Of a DNA stretch of 64,000 bases, positions 1 through 7,240 are shown one piece after another; positions within the stretch are counted from its first letter, which is position 1, and every line of letters starts with the position of its first letter. This DNA comes from Oscillospiraceae bacterium (GTDB lineage Bacteria > Bacillota > Clostridia > Oscillospirales > CAG-272). The DNA is taken from the NCBI GenBank assembly GCA_015065285.1, contig SVQP01000001.1, positions 1 to 64,000 of the forward strand, in the 5' to 3' direction. The notes under the pieces are model-generated. The model saw only the letters and a list, made by a program, of their open reading frames with translations. It had not been told where the DNA came from and did not search any database. The position numbers and the translations under genes are program-made.

Positions 1-1055
1 AGTCCTACCGTGACCTGCCCAAGCTGTACAACCAGTGGTGCAACGTCATGCGTTGGGAAAAGACCACCCGTCCTTTCCTGCGTACCTCCGAGTTCCTCTG
101 GCAGGAGGGTCACACCATGCACGAAACAGCAGAAGAGGCTCAGGAAGAGACCATCAAGATGTTGCACGTTTACCGTGATTTCTACCGTGATGCGCTGGCT
201 ATTCCTGCTATCATCGGTCAGAAGACCGACAAGGAAAAGTTTGCGGGCGCTGAGGCTACCTATACCATCGAGCCCATGATGCACAACGGTTATGCGCTGC
301 AGGGCGGTACCTCTCACTATTTCGGTGACGGCTTTGCAAGATCGTTTGATATCACCTACACCGGCAGAGACAATACCGTCAAGTATCCTCACCAGACCTC
401 CTGGGGTGTTTCCACCCGTATGATTGGTGCCATCATCATGGCACACGGTGATGATAACGGTTTGATCCTACCTCCCGCAGTCGCTCCTATTCAGGTTGTC
501 ATCATCCCCGTTGCTCAGCATAAGGAGGGCGTTCTGGATAAGGCTTATGCCATCAAGGCAGAGCTTGCCAAGACTCTGCGCGTCAAGGTTGATGACGGTG
601 AGCAGTCCACCGGCTGGAAGTTCAGCCAGTACGAGATGAAGGGCGTGCCGGTCAGACTTGAGATCGGTCCTCGCGACATTGAGAACAACAGCTGCGTGCT
701 GGTTTCCCGTGTGACGGGCGAGAAGAAGTTCGTGTCTCTTGACAATATCACACAAGAAGTGACCGCTATGCTGCAGGCAGTGCACAACGAGCTGATCGAA
801 AAGGCTCAGGCAAACCTGGAGAGCAAGACGCACGTAGCACTCACGCACGAGGAATTTTTGGATATTGCTGAAAACAAGCCCGGCTTTATCAAGGCTATGT
901 GGTGCGGTGACGTGGCATGTGAGGATCAGCTCAAGGATGAGACGGGCGGCGTCAAGTCCCGTTGCATTCCTTTTGTGGAGGATCATCTTGCGGACACCTG
1001 TGTATGTTGTGGCAAAAAAGCGAAGCATATGGTTGTTTGGGGTCGCCAGTACTAA
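1..1055 (+). CDS. proS: Proline--tRNA ligase, C-terminal part (5' end outside window)
   Basis: This is the 3' portion of a prolyl-tRNA synthetase, which charges tRNA-Pro in the cytoplasm. The frame is open from base 3, so the start lies upstream of the window. The first visible residues include the class II motif 2 region ([19 protein letters not shown]) and [13 protein letters not shown]. After the catalytic core comes the anticodon-binding domain. The end has a zinc-type Cys cluster (CGDVAC near residue 300, then CVCCGKK) and a terminal Tyr (GRQY). That C-terminal extension and terminal Tyr mark the short eukaryote/archaea-like ProRS (type 3), found in many Clostridia, and not the E. coli type with an editing insertion. 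No anomaly is seen in the visible part. Confidence 0.95.
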   Translation, partial: SYRDLPKLYNQWCNVMRWEKTTRPFLRTSEFLWQEGHTMHETAEEAQEETIKMLHVYRDFYRDALAIPAIIGQKTDKEKFAGAEATYTIEPMMHNGYALQGGTSHYFGDGFARSFDITYTGRDNTVKYPHQTSWGVSTRMIGAIIMAHGDDNGLILPPAVAPIQVVIIPVAQHKEGVLDKAYAIKAELAKTLRVKVDDGEQSTGWKFSQYEMKGVPVRLEIGPRDIENNSCVLVSRVTGEKKFVSLDNITQEVTAMLQAVHNELIEKAQANLESKTHVALTHEEFLDIAENKPGFIKAMWCGDVACEDQLKDETGGVKSRCIPFVEDHLADTCVCCGKKAKHMVVWGRQY

Positions 1056-1124
1056 TCTGACACTTCGATAAATTGTCTGTGACTGCGTTGTTCCTCGAAT
1101 GCGGCTCGACGATCGTACAAGGCC

Positions 1125-1269
1125 GCTTTCTTCTTTGACACCGCAGGCGCAAAGCAGAAAGCTTGGCAAAGAAGAAACGCCGAGAGTATTTTCGCCTCTG
1201 CGGAGGCGACCAATGGCGCTGCCCTTGGAACCTGCCACCTTTTGAAAAAGGTGGTCGAAAACTTTCATC
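1125..1269 (-). repeat. Degenerate intergenic repeat, copy 1 (inverted relative to 3116-3260)
   Basis: Read on the minus strand this segment matches the plus strand of 3116-3260 along most of its length. Shared blocks are GATGAAAGTTT at the start, a small CCTTTT/AAAAGG hairpin, GGTCGCCTCCGCAG, GGCGAAA, and a TTCTTCTTTG tail. It fills most of the 319-bp gap between proS and the rodA-type gene. Open frames inside it have no start context or coding character, so I treat it as a non-coding dispersed repeat. Confidence 0.75.
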
Positions 1270-1321
1270 AATTTTTCATGGGCCGATGAGAATCGGAACC
1301 TGAAATATCATGACGTTCAAC

Positions 1322-1348
1322 AGGGAATCTGTTTTTATCAGATTCCCT
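1322..1348 (+). terminator. Hairpin before rodA, possible proS terminator
   Basis: A 10-bp perfect stem (AGGGAATCTG with CAGATTCCCT) and a 7-base T-rich loop lie 27 bp upstream of the rodA-type start. No long T-run follows, so it may be a weak terminator or a processing hairpin. Confidence 0.45.
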
Positions 1349-1374
1349 GATTTACTAAAGAAAGGAGACAGCGT

Positions 1375-2526
1375 ATGCTTCGCGAAATATGGAAATATAC
1401 CAAAGCGGCAATCGGGCACATAGACCCGATCCTGTTCGCGTGTACCACGTTGCTTTCCTTGGTCAGCATTATCACCATTATCTCTGCGGTGGACAACTTC
1501 GGAAAATCCAAGCTGGTCATGCAGGTTGCCATGTTTGTGGTGGGCAATATCATCATGCTGATTGTGGCGAATCTGGATTATCACTGGGTGCTGGATAAGC
1601 TGTGGCTGCCCATGATCATCTTCTCAGTGCTCATACTGGCAGTTACGCTGCTGTTCGGCTCTTCGGGCGACAACATGGAAACCGCCAACAAAAGCTGGCT
1701 GGTGGTCTTGAAGCTGGGATCACGAAAAATCATGATCCAGCCCTCCGAGTTTGTCAAGCTGACCTTATCGTGTACCTTTGCCAAGCACCTGGACGTGGTC
1801 AAGGACAAAATCAACCATCCGCTGGCGTTGGGCGGACTTGCCTTGCATGCAGGTGCGGTGGTCGGATTGATCTTTTTGTCCGGTGACTACGGTGTTGCCC
1901 TGATTTATGCAGGCTTTCTTGCTGTCATGCTTTTGTGCGCAGGATTGTCGTTGTGGTATTTTGCAGGCGCGGGCGGTGCTGTCATATTGGGATTTCCGCT
2001 TGCGTGGAATTACGTGCTCAAGGACTATCACCGCAAGAGAATTATCGTGGGATTCAATCCCGAGCTTGACCCCGAGGGCAAGGGCTGGCAGCCTTTGCTG
2101 AGCAAGGACTGTATCATCAATGGTGGCTTTTTTGGTATTGGGCTGCGCCAGGGTGGCTTTTACGAGGTGTTGACTGCCTCGCACACCGACTTTATCTTTG
2201 CAACCATCTGTGAAAAATACGGCTTTGTGGGCGGTTCACTGGTTATTGTGCTGCTGGCGGTCATGGTCATCCGCGTTGCTATGATCGGCTATCATGCAAG
2301 AGGTGATTACGGCATGTTTTTGTGCGCGGGCATTTTCGGCTGTCTGTTTTTCCAAACGTTGCTAAATATCGGCATGTGCCTGGCTGTTCTGCCGGTCATC
2401 GGCATTACCTTGCCGTTCCTTTCCTGCGGAGGCTCGTCCATGCTGGCAACCTATATCATGATGGGCATGGCGCACTCGGTGGCAAGCCACGCACCAAAGA
2501 ATCAGAGAACTGTACTTAAGGTTTGA
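1375..2526 (+). CDS. rodA: SEDS-family peptidoglycan polymerase (RodA/FtsW type)
   Basis: A polytopic membrane protein of 383 residues, about the usual length for RodA/FtsW/SpoVE. These proteins polymerise lipid II glycan chains together with a class B penicillin-binding protein. About ten hydrophobic segments are visible. Family signatures are IQPSEFVKL near residue 122, SHTDFIFA near 268, and LPFLSCGGSSM near 350. The start has a clear ribosome site (AAAGGAG, 7 bases before ATG). No partner PBP or mre gene is adjacent, so elongation (RodA) versus division or spore (FtsW/SpoVE) cannot be settled from context. RodA is favoured by the compact size and the lack of a long N-terminal tail. Confidence 0.85.
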   Translation: MLREIWKYTKAAIGHIDPILFACTTLLSLVSIITIISAVDNFGKSKLVMQVAMFVVGNIIMLIVANLDYHWVLDKLWLPMIIFSVLILAVTLLFGSSGDNMETANKSWLVVLKLGSRKIMIQPSEFVKLTLSCTFAKHLDVVKDKINHPLALGGLALHAGAVVGLIFLSGDYGVALIYAGFLAVMLLCAGLSLWYFAGAGGAVILGFPLAWNYVLKDYHRKRIIVGFNPELDPEGKGWQPLLSKDCIINGGFFGIGLRQGGFYEVLTASHTDFIFATICEKYGFVGGSLVIVLLAVMVIRVAMIGYHARGDYGMFLCAGIFGCLFFQTLLNIGMCLAVLPVIGITLPFLSCGGSSMLATYIMMGMAHSVASHAPKNQRTVLKV

Positions 2527-2530
2527 CATA

Positions 2531-2588
2531 AAAAATTCCTCTTCGGCATATGATTGATTGAACAATCTTTTGTCGGAGGGGAATTTTT
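2531..2588 (+). promoter_or_regulatory. Stem that can bury the ribosome site of the DUF4830 gene
   Basis: AAAAATTCCTCT (2531-2542) is complementary, with one G-U pair, to AGGGGAATTTTT (2577-2588), which contains the Shine-Dalgarno sequence and ends at the ATG. A smaller hairpin (GATTG AA CAATC) lies inside the loop. The pairing would hide the ribosome site, suggesting translational control or coupling to rodA, which stops only a few bases upstream. Confidence 0.5.
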
Positions 2589-3092
2589 ATGTTTGTATAT
2601 TCGTTCAAGGCAAGCACGGTGCGCATTCTGGGCGTGGTGTGCGTCGCATTGGTAGGCTTGATCGCACTGGTGGCATTTGTGCCCACTTACGTCACGGCAG
2701 GTGGAACGGATGCGCCTGCAGGACAGGTCAGTGCGCAGGGCACAAGCATCAGCTATGACAAGATCAAGAGTGAGCAGGACGTGGTCAAATTCCTGTCACA
2801 GTTTGGCTGGCAGGTAGAGGGTAAGGCGATTGAGGTCAAAGAGGTAAGCGTGCCTGCCGAATTTGACAAGATTTATGCCGGGTATAATCAGATCCAGCTG
2901 GCGCAGGGCTTGGACTTGACGCGCTATAAGGGCAAGGAGGTTACCAGATATACCTTCCGGGTGACCAACTATGAAGGGCACGAGGGCACGGTATATGCCA
3001 ACGTGCTGGTGTGGCGCAAAAAGGTGATTGGCGGTGATATCTGCTCAGCAGAGATCACGGATGGCTTTGTGCAAGGGTTTGAGAAGAAGTAG
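2589..3092 (+). CDS. DUF4830 domain membrane-anchored protein
   Basis: A 167-residue protein with one N-terminal membrane segment (about residues 12-32) and an outward-facing domain. The sequence KFLSQFGWQV, then YNQIQLAQGLDLTRYKGKEV and TYRFTVTN-like strands, matches the DUF4830 family that is common and uncharacterised in Clostridia. The segment following the Tyr-Asn pair is the most conserved part of that family. It starts 62 bp after rodA stops, probably in the same transcript, and has a strong Shine-Dalgarno (GGAGGGG) that can be paired into a stem. I cannot assign a function. A cell-envelope role is a guess from the neighbour. Confidence 0.75.
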   Translation: MFVYSFKASTVRILGVVCVALVGLIALVAFVPTYVTAGGTDAPAGQVSAQGTSISYDKIKSEQDVVKFLSQFGWQVEGKAIEVKEVSVPAEFDKIYAGYNQIQLAQGLDLTRYKGKEVTRYTFRVTNYEGHEGTVYANVLVWRKKVIGGDICSAEITDGFVQGFEKK

Positions 3093-3115
3093 TTCCGCCG
3101 AATCACTTCCACAGG

Positions 3116-3260
3116 ATGAAAGTTTCGCTCGAGCCTTTTCAAAGGCTCGCGGGGTACGGGGCAGAGCCCTTGGTCGCCTCCGCAGGGGCGAAATATTCTC
3201 GGCATTTGATTTGCGAAGCAAATATGTTCTTCTTTGTGCCTCTTTGCTCAAAAAGAACGG
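3116..3260 (+). repeat. Degenerate intergenic repeat, copy 2
   Basis: This plus-strand copy is the counterpart of the element at 1125-1269 in opposite orientation. It keeps GATGAAAGTTT, the CCTTTTCAAAGG hairpin, GGCAGAGCCCTTGGTCGCCTCC, GGCGAAATA and TTCTTCTTTG. The two copies bracket rodA and the DUF4830 gene as an inverted pair. Confidence 0.75.
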
Positions 3261-3286
3261 AAACGGGTTTCTCACATAAACAACAA

Positions 3287-3317
3287 AAGGGAGCTGCCTT
3301 TATCGGGTAGCTCCCTT
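3287..3317 (-). terminator. Terminator of the AbrB-type gene
   Basis: The stem is AAGGGAGCT with AGCTCCCTT around a GCCTTTATCGGGT-type loop, and on the minus strand it is followed by TTTTGTTG. An almost identical hairpin ends the divergent XRE gene at 3857-3887. Confidence 0.75.
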
Positions 3318-3323
3318 GTCTGC

Positions 3324-3503
3324 TTATTCCTTTTTGACCAGGATATACTCCGGGCTTTTAATCAGAACGCCTTGCTCGGTTGCTACGATCTCTACTTTGT
3401 TGTCAAGCGCATACCGCTCTCGCAGATCCTTGGGGATCACCAATCGCCCCAATTTGTCAAACTCTTTGATAATGCCTACTCGATTGTCCGCAGATTTATT
3501 CAT
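3324..3503 (-). CDS. AbrB/SpoVT-type DNA-binding protein (SpoVT-AbrB domain)
   Basis: A 59-residue protein that is almost entirely a SpoVT-AbrB swapped-hairpin domain. GIIKEFDKLGRLVIPKDLR and the following KVEIV strand are the classic signature of AbrB, Abh and SpoVT N-terminal domains, which bind DNA as dimers or tetramers. The ATG at 3503 is preferred because it has an AAAGGAC ribosome site. Longer in-frame starts would run through the promoter. It lacks a C-terminal multimerisation domain. It is transcribed from a consensus promoter (3544-3572) divergently from an XRE regulator, with the shared operator between them, so the two probably cross-regulate. Confidence 0.9.
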   Translation of the reverse strand: MNKSADNRVGIIKEFDKLGRLVIPKDLRERYALDNKVEIVATEQGVLIKSPEYILVKKE

Positions 3504-3535
3504 GATTTGTCTTGTCCTTTTTATAATTCTTATCA

Positions 3536-3566
3536 TTAACACAATTATAACGCAATTCTGTGTTAA
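3536..3566. promoter_or_regulatory. Operator-like dyad between abrB-type and xre genes
   Basis: TTAACACA (3536-3543) and TGTGTTAA (3559-3566) form a perfect 8-bp inverted repeat with a 15-bp spacer. A half-similar AACAATAACACA lies at 3582-3593. The dyad overlaps the -10 box of the minus-strand promoter. It is a plausible binding site for either divergent regulator. Confidence 0.6.
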
Positions 3567-3572
3567 AGTCAA
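3544..3572 (-). promoter_or_regulatory. Sigma-A promoter of the AbrB-type gene
   Basis: On the minus strand TTGACT, a 17-bp spacer and TATAAT lie about 40 bp upstream of the AbrB-type start. Confidence 0.8.
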
Positions 3573-3610
3573 GTATATTCTTAACAATAACACAAATAGA
3601 GGGCGAATTT

Positions 3611-3853
3611 ATGAAGATTTACGATTATAACGGTAGCAAGAATATTTGCGGTGTGCGTGTCAAGGAAGCAAGGAAACGTTGCGGACTCTCACAAGAGCAG
3701 CTTGCCGCAAAGTTGCAGATCGAGGGTGTGATCATTGAGCGTGACAGCGTCAGCCGTATTGAGATCGGTACAAGATTCGTGGCAGATTACGAGATTGCTG
3801 CACTTTGCAAGATTTTACGTGTGTCGTCTGCATACCTGTTGGGAATGGAATGA
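3611..3853 (+). CDS. XRE-family helix-turn-helix regulator
   Basis: An 80-residue protein made of a single HTH_3 (Cro/CI) domain. VKEARKRCGLSQEQLAAKLQ (about 17-36) is the helix-turn-helix, and RIEIG and LCKILRVSSAYLLG are the usual closing helices. It probably binds DNA as a dimer, and no ligand or peptidase domain is attached. The ATG at 3611 follows an AGAGGG site and is favoured over an earlier in-frame ATG that lies in the promoter region. It is divergent from the AbrB-type gene across a 107-bp operator region and ends in a hairpin nearly identical to its neighbour's. This gives a compact two-regulator module. Confidence 0.88.
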   Translation: MKIYDYNGSKNICGVRVKEARKRCGLSQEQLAAKLQIEGVIIERDSVSRIEIGTRFVADYEIAALCKILRVSSAYLLGME

Positions 3854-3856
3854 AGA

Positions 3857-3887
3857 AAGGGAGCTGCCTTTATCGGATAGCTCCCTT
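3857..3887 (+). terminator. Terminator of the XRE gene
   Basis: AAGGGAGCT pairs with AGCTCCCTT, followed by TGTTTTGC. It differs from the 3287-3317 hairpin by a single base over about 30. Confidence 0.75.
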
Positions 3888-3934
3888 GTTTTGCTAGATC
3901 AAAAACTTTCAAGAGTTTGGGGCGTCAAAACTGT

Positions 3935-4705
3935 TTACTCGTCCTCTCCGGGTGCGCAATCCTTGATGCCGGTCATGCCGCCAACAGGCTTGAAGCCGTC
4001 CACCTCACCGCGCTGGATGGCACCGTAAATGCGGTAGCGCAAGCCCTTGTTCTTTCTGTCCAGCTCGTTGATCAGGTTGTGCATCTCCTCGCGCTGCGTG
4101 TTCTTATCCGCAGGGCAGGGGGAGGTGATCACGGGCAGCTCCACCTTGCGCGCAAAGTCCTTGACGTGGCGCTCGGGCATGTAGATCAAGGGACGAATGA
4201 CGCGAATGCCCACACGGGAGAGATCTGTCACGGGCTGGAAGCAGCCGATGCGCCCCTCGAAGAACAGATTGAGCATAAAGGTATCCACCACGTCATCAAA
4301 GTGGTGACCCAGCGCAACCGTGGTGCAGCCGATCGACTTGGCATAATTGTTGAGTGCCCCACGGCGCATTTTGGCGCACAGTGCACAGGGGTTGGATTCC
4401 TTGCGGATCTCAAAAATCACCTTGTAGATATCGGTGGGCACAACGTGGTATTCCACGCCAAGCTCATCGCAAAGCTTTTGAATGCCCGAAAAATCCATGC
4501 CGCCCGCAAAGCCCATATCCACAGTTACCGCCACCACCTCAAAGGGTACGGGATAAAAGCGGCGCAGGTGTGCCAGCGCGCACAAAAGGGTCAGGGAATC
4601 CTTGCCGGCAGAAACGCCAACCGCAATTTTATCGCCCGGACGGATCATGTCGTAATCCGCAAGGGCGCGACGCGTATAGCTTAAAAGACGCTTTATATGC
4701 TCCAT
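3935..4705 (-). CDS. TtcA-family PP-loop tRNA thiolation ATPase
   Basis: A 256-residue ATP-pyrophosphatase of the TtcA/CTU1 group, which adenylates a tRNA base (C32 in the TtcA case) before sulfur transfer. The PP-loop SAGKDS is at about residues 32-37. The CALC pair near 108, which binds a 4Fe-4S cluster in this family, and GHHFDDVVDT follow. SPCPAD near 200 supplies a further Cys. The ATG at 4705 is chosen over an upstream TTG because GGAG precedes it. The coding region overlaps the end of the methyltransferase gene by 13 bp, so the two are translated from one message. The exact target nucleotide is not provable from sequence. Confidence 0.88.
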   Translation of the reverse strand: MEHIKRLLSYTRRALADYDMIRPGDKIAVGVSAGKDSLTLLCALAHLRRFYPVPFEVVAVTVDMGFAGGMDFSGIQKLCDELGVEYHVVPTDIYKVIFEIRKESNPCALCAKMRRGALNNYAKSIGCTTVALGHHFDDVVDTFMLNLFFEGRIGCFQPVTDLSRVGIRVIRPLIYMPERHVKDFARKVELPVITSPCPADKNTQREEMHNLINELDRKNKGLRYRIYGAIQRGEVDGFKPVGGMTGIKDCAPGEDE

Positions 4706-5448
4706 AAATCCGATTCGCTCCAATTACAGGTTTGATAAATTTGCGCAGCGCGCTTGCTCTGCGCACCGTTTTCACTCAAAATAAGAGTGGGGGAGAGGCG
4801 CAGACCGTGTGCCGCTCCTTTTTTTGCTTCAATGAGTACCATAGAGGGCTCTTTGTCAGCATCGCTTTGCACAAAGCTCATGCGCTTGGGCTCCAGCTTA
4901 TATTTTGCCAGGGCTTCCATCAGCTCGCAAAGTCGGTCGGGGCGCCATACTACGTAAAAGCTGCCGCCGTGTTTGAGCAGTCGCGCAGCTGCGGCACAAA
5001 AATCCTCCACGTCGCCCATAACCTCGTGGCGCGCTATGTACTTGGCGTCCGATTCGTTTCGCTTGCCCGCGCCGGTTTTCATATAAGGCGGATTGGCGGT
5101 CACAATGCTGACCTCGCCACCCACGTGCTCGGGGCGCAGCTCGCGCAGATCGACACAAAGAGGGAAGAGCTTTTCCTGCATGCCGTTGAGCCGGGCATTT
5201 CTGCCTATCATATCGGCAAAGTCCTCTTGCACCTCCACGGCATACGCAAAGCTGAATTTTCCTCTTGAAAGGCAGAGCAGAGGGATGATACCGCTGCCGC
5301 TGCCAAGATCCACTGCGCGTGCCTGCCCGAGAGGGCGCACGTAAGCGGCAAGCAGATAGGCGTCGGTCCCGTATCGCAGCCCGTCCTTGCGCTGGATCAG
5401 CCTGATCTGCTCGTTGACCTCATCCAGCGTTTCATTCGTACGTAACAT
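4693..5448 (-). CDS. TrmN6/YfiC-type tRNA1(Val) adenine-N6 methyltransferase
   Basis: A 251-residue SAM-dependent methyltransferase. RKDGLRYGTDAYLLAAYV, DLGSGSGIIPLL near residue 47 (the SAM-binding motif I) and TANPPYMKTG near 117 (the N6-adenine catalytic NPPY) are typical of the YabB/TrmN6 group that modifies A37 of tRNA1-Val. In Bacillus, yabB lies just after holB-yaaT-yabA. Here the same order is kept with a ferredoxin in place of yabA. It overlaps the following ttcA-like gene, so both tRNA-modification genes are coexpressed. Confidence 0.88.
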   Translation of the reverse strand: MLRTNETLDEVNEQIRLIQRKDGLRYGTDAYLLAAYVRPLGQARAVDLGSGSGIIPLLCLSRGKFSFAYAVEVQEDFADMIGRNARLNGMQEKLFPLCVDLRELRPEHVGGEVSIVTANPPYMKTGAGKRNESDAKYIARHEVMGDVEDFCAAAARLLKHGGSFYVVWRPDRLCELMEALAKYKLEPKRMSFVQSDADKEPSMVLIEAKKGAAHGLRLSPTLILSENGAQSKRAAQIYQTCNWSESDLWSI

Positions 5449-5472
5449 AAAAACTCCTTATAAAGAAAAGTA

Positions 5473-5499
5473 TAGGGGCTCGCGATCAGCGAACCCCTT
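5473..5499 (-). terminator. Terminator after the ferredoxin gene
   Basis: AGGGGCTCGC pairs imperfectly with GCGAACCCCT, and the minus strand continues ATACTTTTCTTTATA. It separates the ferredoxin gene from the methyltransferase gene. Confidence 0.6.
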
Positions 5500-5534
5500 A
5501 CCTTGAATGCTATGTATTGTGTTCCTTGGCGGGA

Positions 5535-5705
5535 TTATTCAGCCTCGGGAGCACCAACAGGGCATACGTCTGCGCAGCTGCCGCAGCCGATGCAAGCATC
5601 AGCGTCGATCTCGTACTTGCCGTCGCCTTCCTTGATAGCACTGGTGGGGCATTCCTCAGCACATGCGCCGCAGGAGATGCAATCGTCATTAATCTTGTAA
5701 GCCAT
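5535..5705 (-). CDS. 2x[4Fe-4S] ferredoxin
   Basis: A 56-residue bacterial-type ferredoxin carrying two CxxCxxCxxxCP motifs (CISCGACAEECP and CIGCGSCADVCP). It therefore binds two low-potential 4Fe-4S clusters and carries electrons in fermentative metabolism. The start is fixed by ACGGAGGAAA, 6-7 bases before ATG. An upstream in-frame extension would cover its promoter. It has its own promoter (5746-5773) and terminator, so it is an independent, probably highly expressed unit inserted between ricT and trmN6. Confidence 0.95.
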   Translation of the reverse strand: MAYKINDDCISCGACAEECPTSAIKEGDGKYEIDADACIGCGSCADVCPVGAPEAE

Positions 5706-5745
5706 GATAATTTCCTCCGTTTGAGTTTTTTGGTTGTACACATAC

Positions 5746-5773
5746 ATTTTATCACAAATGTGTGGAATTGCAA
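5746..5773 (-). promoter_or_regulatory. Promoter of the ferredoxin gene
   Basis: Minus strand TTGCAA, 16 bp, TAAAAT, about 40 bp upstream of the start codon. Confidence 0.7.
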
Positions 5774-5810
5774 TAGCTTTTTGTAAAAAAATCAAAAATA
5801 TTTTGCGCCT

Positions 5811-7217
5811 TTATTCGTTTTCATCCTCATCATTGCGACGGTTGGGGCGGGAAAGCACCTTGACCTGGTCACGGTGAATCGAGATGGGAGCACCGTCCGT
5901 ATCCTTGAGCTTGACTTTCAGAAGCCCACGCAAGGGAGAGGTTTCTACCACGGTACCAACACCGTCGGGGGTCTTGACCACGCTGTCTACGGGGGGCGTG
6001 AGCTTGATCTCCTCCACGTAAGCCTCGTGCTCGTAGCGCAAGCAGCACATCAGTCTGCCGCAAACGCCCGAGATCTTGCTGGAGTTGAGAGAGAGATTCT
6101 GTTCCTTTGCCATCTTGATCGAAACCTGACCGAAATCGGAAAGGAAGGTTGCGCAGCAAAGGGGTCTGCCGCAAGCGCCCAATCCTCCCATCAGCTTGGC
6201 TTCATCACGAATGCCGATCTGTCGAAGCTCAATGCGCGTGCGGAATACGCTTGCCAGATCCTTGACCAGCTCGCGGAAATCCACTCTGCCGGCAGAGGTG
6301 AAATAAAAGAGCAGCTTGGAGTTATCAAAGGTGTACTGCGCTTCCACCAGCTTCATATCCAGCCCGTGGCGTGCGATTTTTTCGCCGCAAATGCGGAACG
6401 CCTCGGCTTCCTTGGCTTTGTTTTCCTGATTGTGCTTGTGGTCCTCTTCGGTTGCGCGACGCATAACCTCCTTGAGCGGCTTGATGATCTCGCTGTCACG
6501 AACCTGGCGGTTTGCCACCCAGATCGTGCCGTATTCGGGACCGCGAGCGGTCTCTACGATCACCGCGTCGCCCTTGGCAAATACTGTTTGCCCGGGAGCA
6601 AAGTAGTAAACCTTACCTTCTTCCTTGAACCTGACGCCCACCACCTCAATCAGCGGCTCGTCGGGTGCATAAACGGGTGCGGAATGCATGGGGACCGATT
6701 CCAAGATGGAAGCATCTGCCAGCGGCAAGCTTTCCTCCTTGACAGGCGCTTGCTGTGCGCGCTTGTTTTGCTCCACGATCTGCTTGATTTCGGCAATCGA
6801 GATATCCGCAGGCATTTTCAGCGTTGCTTCTGCAACAGCTTCGGTTGATTGCTTTTCCTTATCTCTGCCGCGATTTCTGTTTCGAGAGCGCTTTTTGCCG
6901 CCTGCGTTGTCTGTGCGCGTTTCGGCTACGGGGGGTTGATTCTGCTTTTGCTGCTGCTTTTGCTGATTCTGCTGCCCCTTGTTCTGATTCTGATTTTGCT
7001 TTTGAGGCTGCTTTTGCTGATTCTGCTGTCCCTTGTTCTGTGCAGGCTGCTGCTTAGGGGCGGGATTCTTTTGCGAAGCCTCGGGCTGCTGCACCTGAGC
7101 TGCATCTGCCTTTTGCTCGGGCTTCTTGTGGGGACGGCGGTGATGCGGACGGTAATGCTTACCGCTCTTGCCGGCGCCTGCCTCGGGCGCTTTATTGTTT
7201 TGCTGGTTGTTTTCCAT
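5811..7217 (-). CDS. ricT: PSP1-domain protein RicT (YaaT), with Gln-rich N-terminal extension
   Basis: A 468-residue protein. The C-terminal half (about 190-440) is the PSP1/YaaT core with two Cys-rich motifs, CGRPLCC near 350 and CGRLMCC near 389. In Bacillus these hold iron-sulfur clusters in the RicA-RicF-RicT complex, which steers RNase Y mRNA processing, competence and sporulation. The first roughly 165 residues are low-complexity Gln/Asn/Lys/Pro with histidine-arginine clusters (HYRPHHRRPHKKPEQ) and repeated QQNQQKQ tracts. Typical RicT is only about 270 residues, so this tail is an addition, likely disordered and RNA-binding or condensate-forming (inference). It lies 23 bp after holB, the arrangement conserved in Bacillus. 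No ricA or ricF is in the window. Confidence 0.9.
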   Translation of the reverse strand: MENNQQNNKAPEAGAGKSGKHYRPHHRRPHKKPEQKADAAQVQQPEASQKNPAPKQQPAQNKGQQNQQKQPQKQNQNQNKGQQNQQKQQQKQNQPPVAETRTDNAGGKKRSRNRNRGRDKEKQSTEAVAEATLKMPADISIAEIKQIVEQNKRAQQAPVKEESLPLADASILESVPMHSAPVYAPDEPLIEVVGVRFKEEGKVYYFAPGQTVFAKGDAVIVETARGPEYGTIWVANRQVRDSEIIKPLKEVMRRATEEDHKHNQENKAKEAEAFRICGEKIARHGLDMKLVEAQYTFDNSKLLFYFTSAGRVDFRELVKDLASVFRTRIELRQIGIRDEAKLMGGLGACGRPLCCATFLSDFGQVSIKMAKEQNLSLNSSKISGVCGRLMCCLRYEHEAYVEEIKLTPPVDSVVKTPDGVGTVVETSPLRGLLKVKLKDTDGAPISIHRDQVKVLSRPNRRNDEDENE

Positions 7218-7240
7218 GTCATTTACCTCTTAAACGTTTA

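Noticed and set aside
468..1271. A 267-codon minus-strand frame over the end of proS and the repeat
   Set aside because: It is antisense to an evident ProRS domain and picks up the dispersed repeat; no start context.
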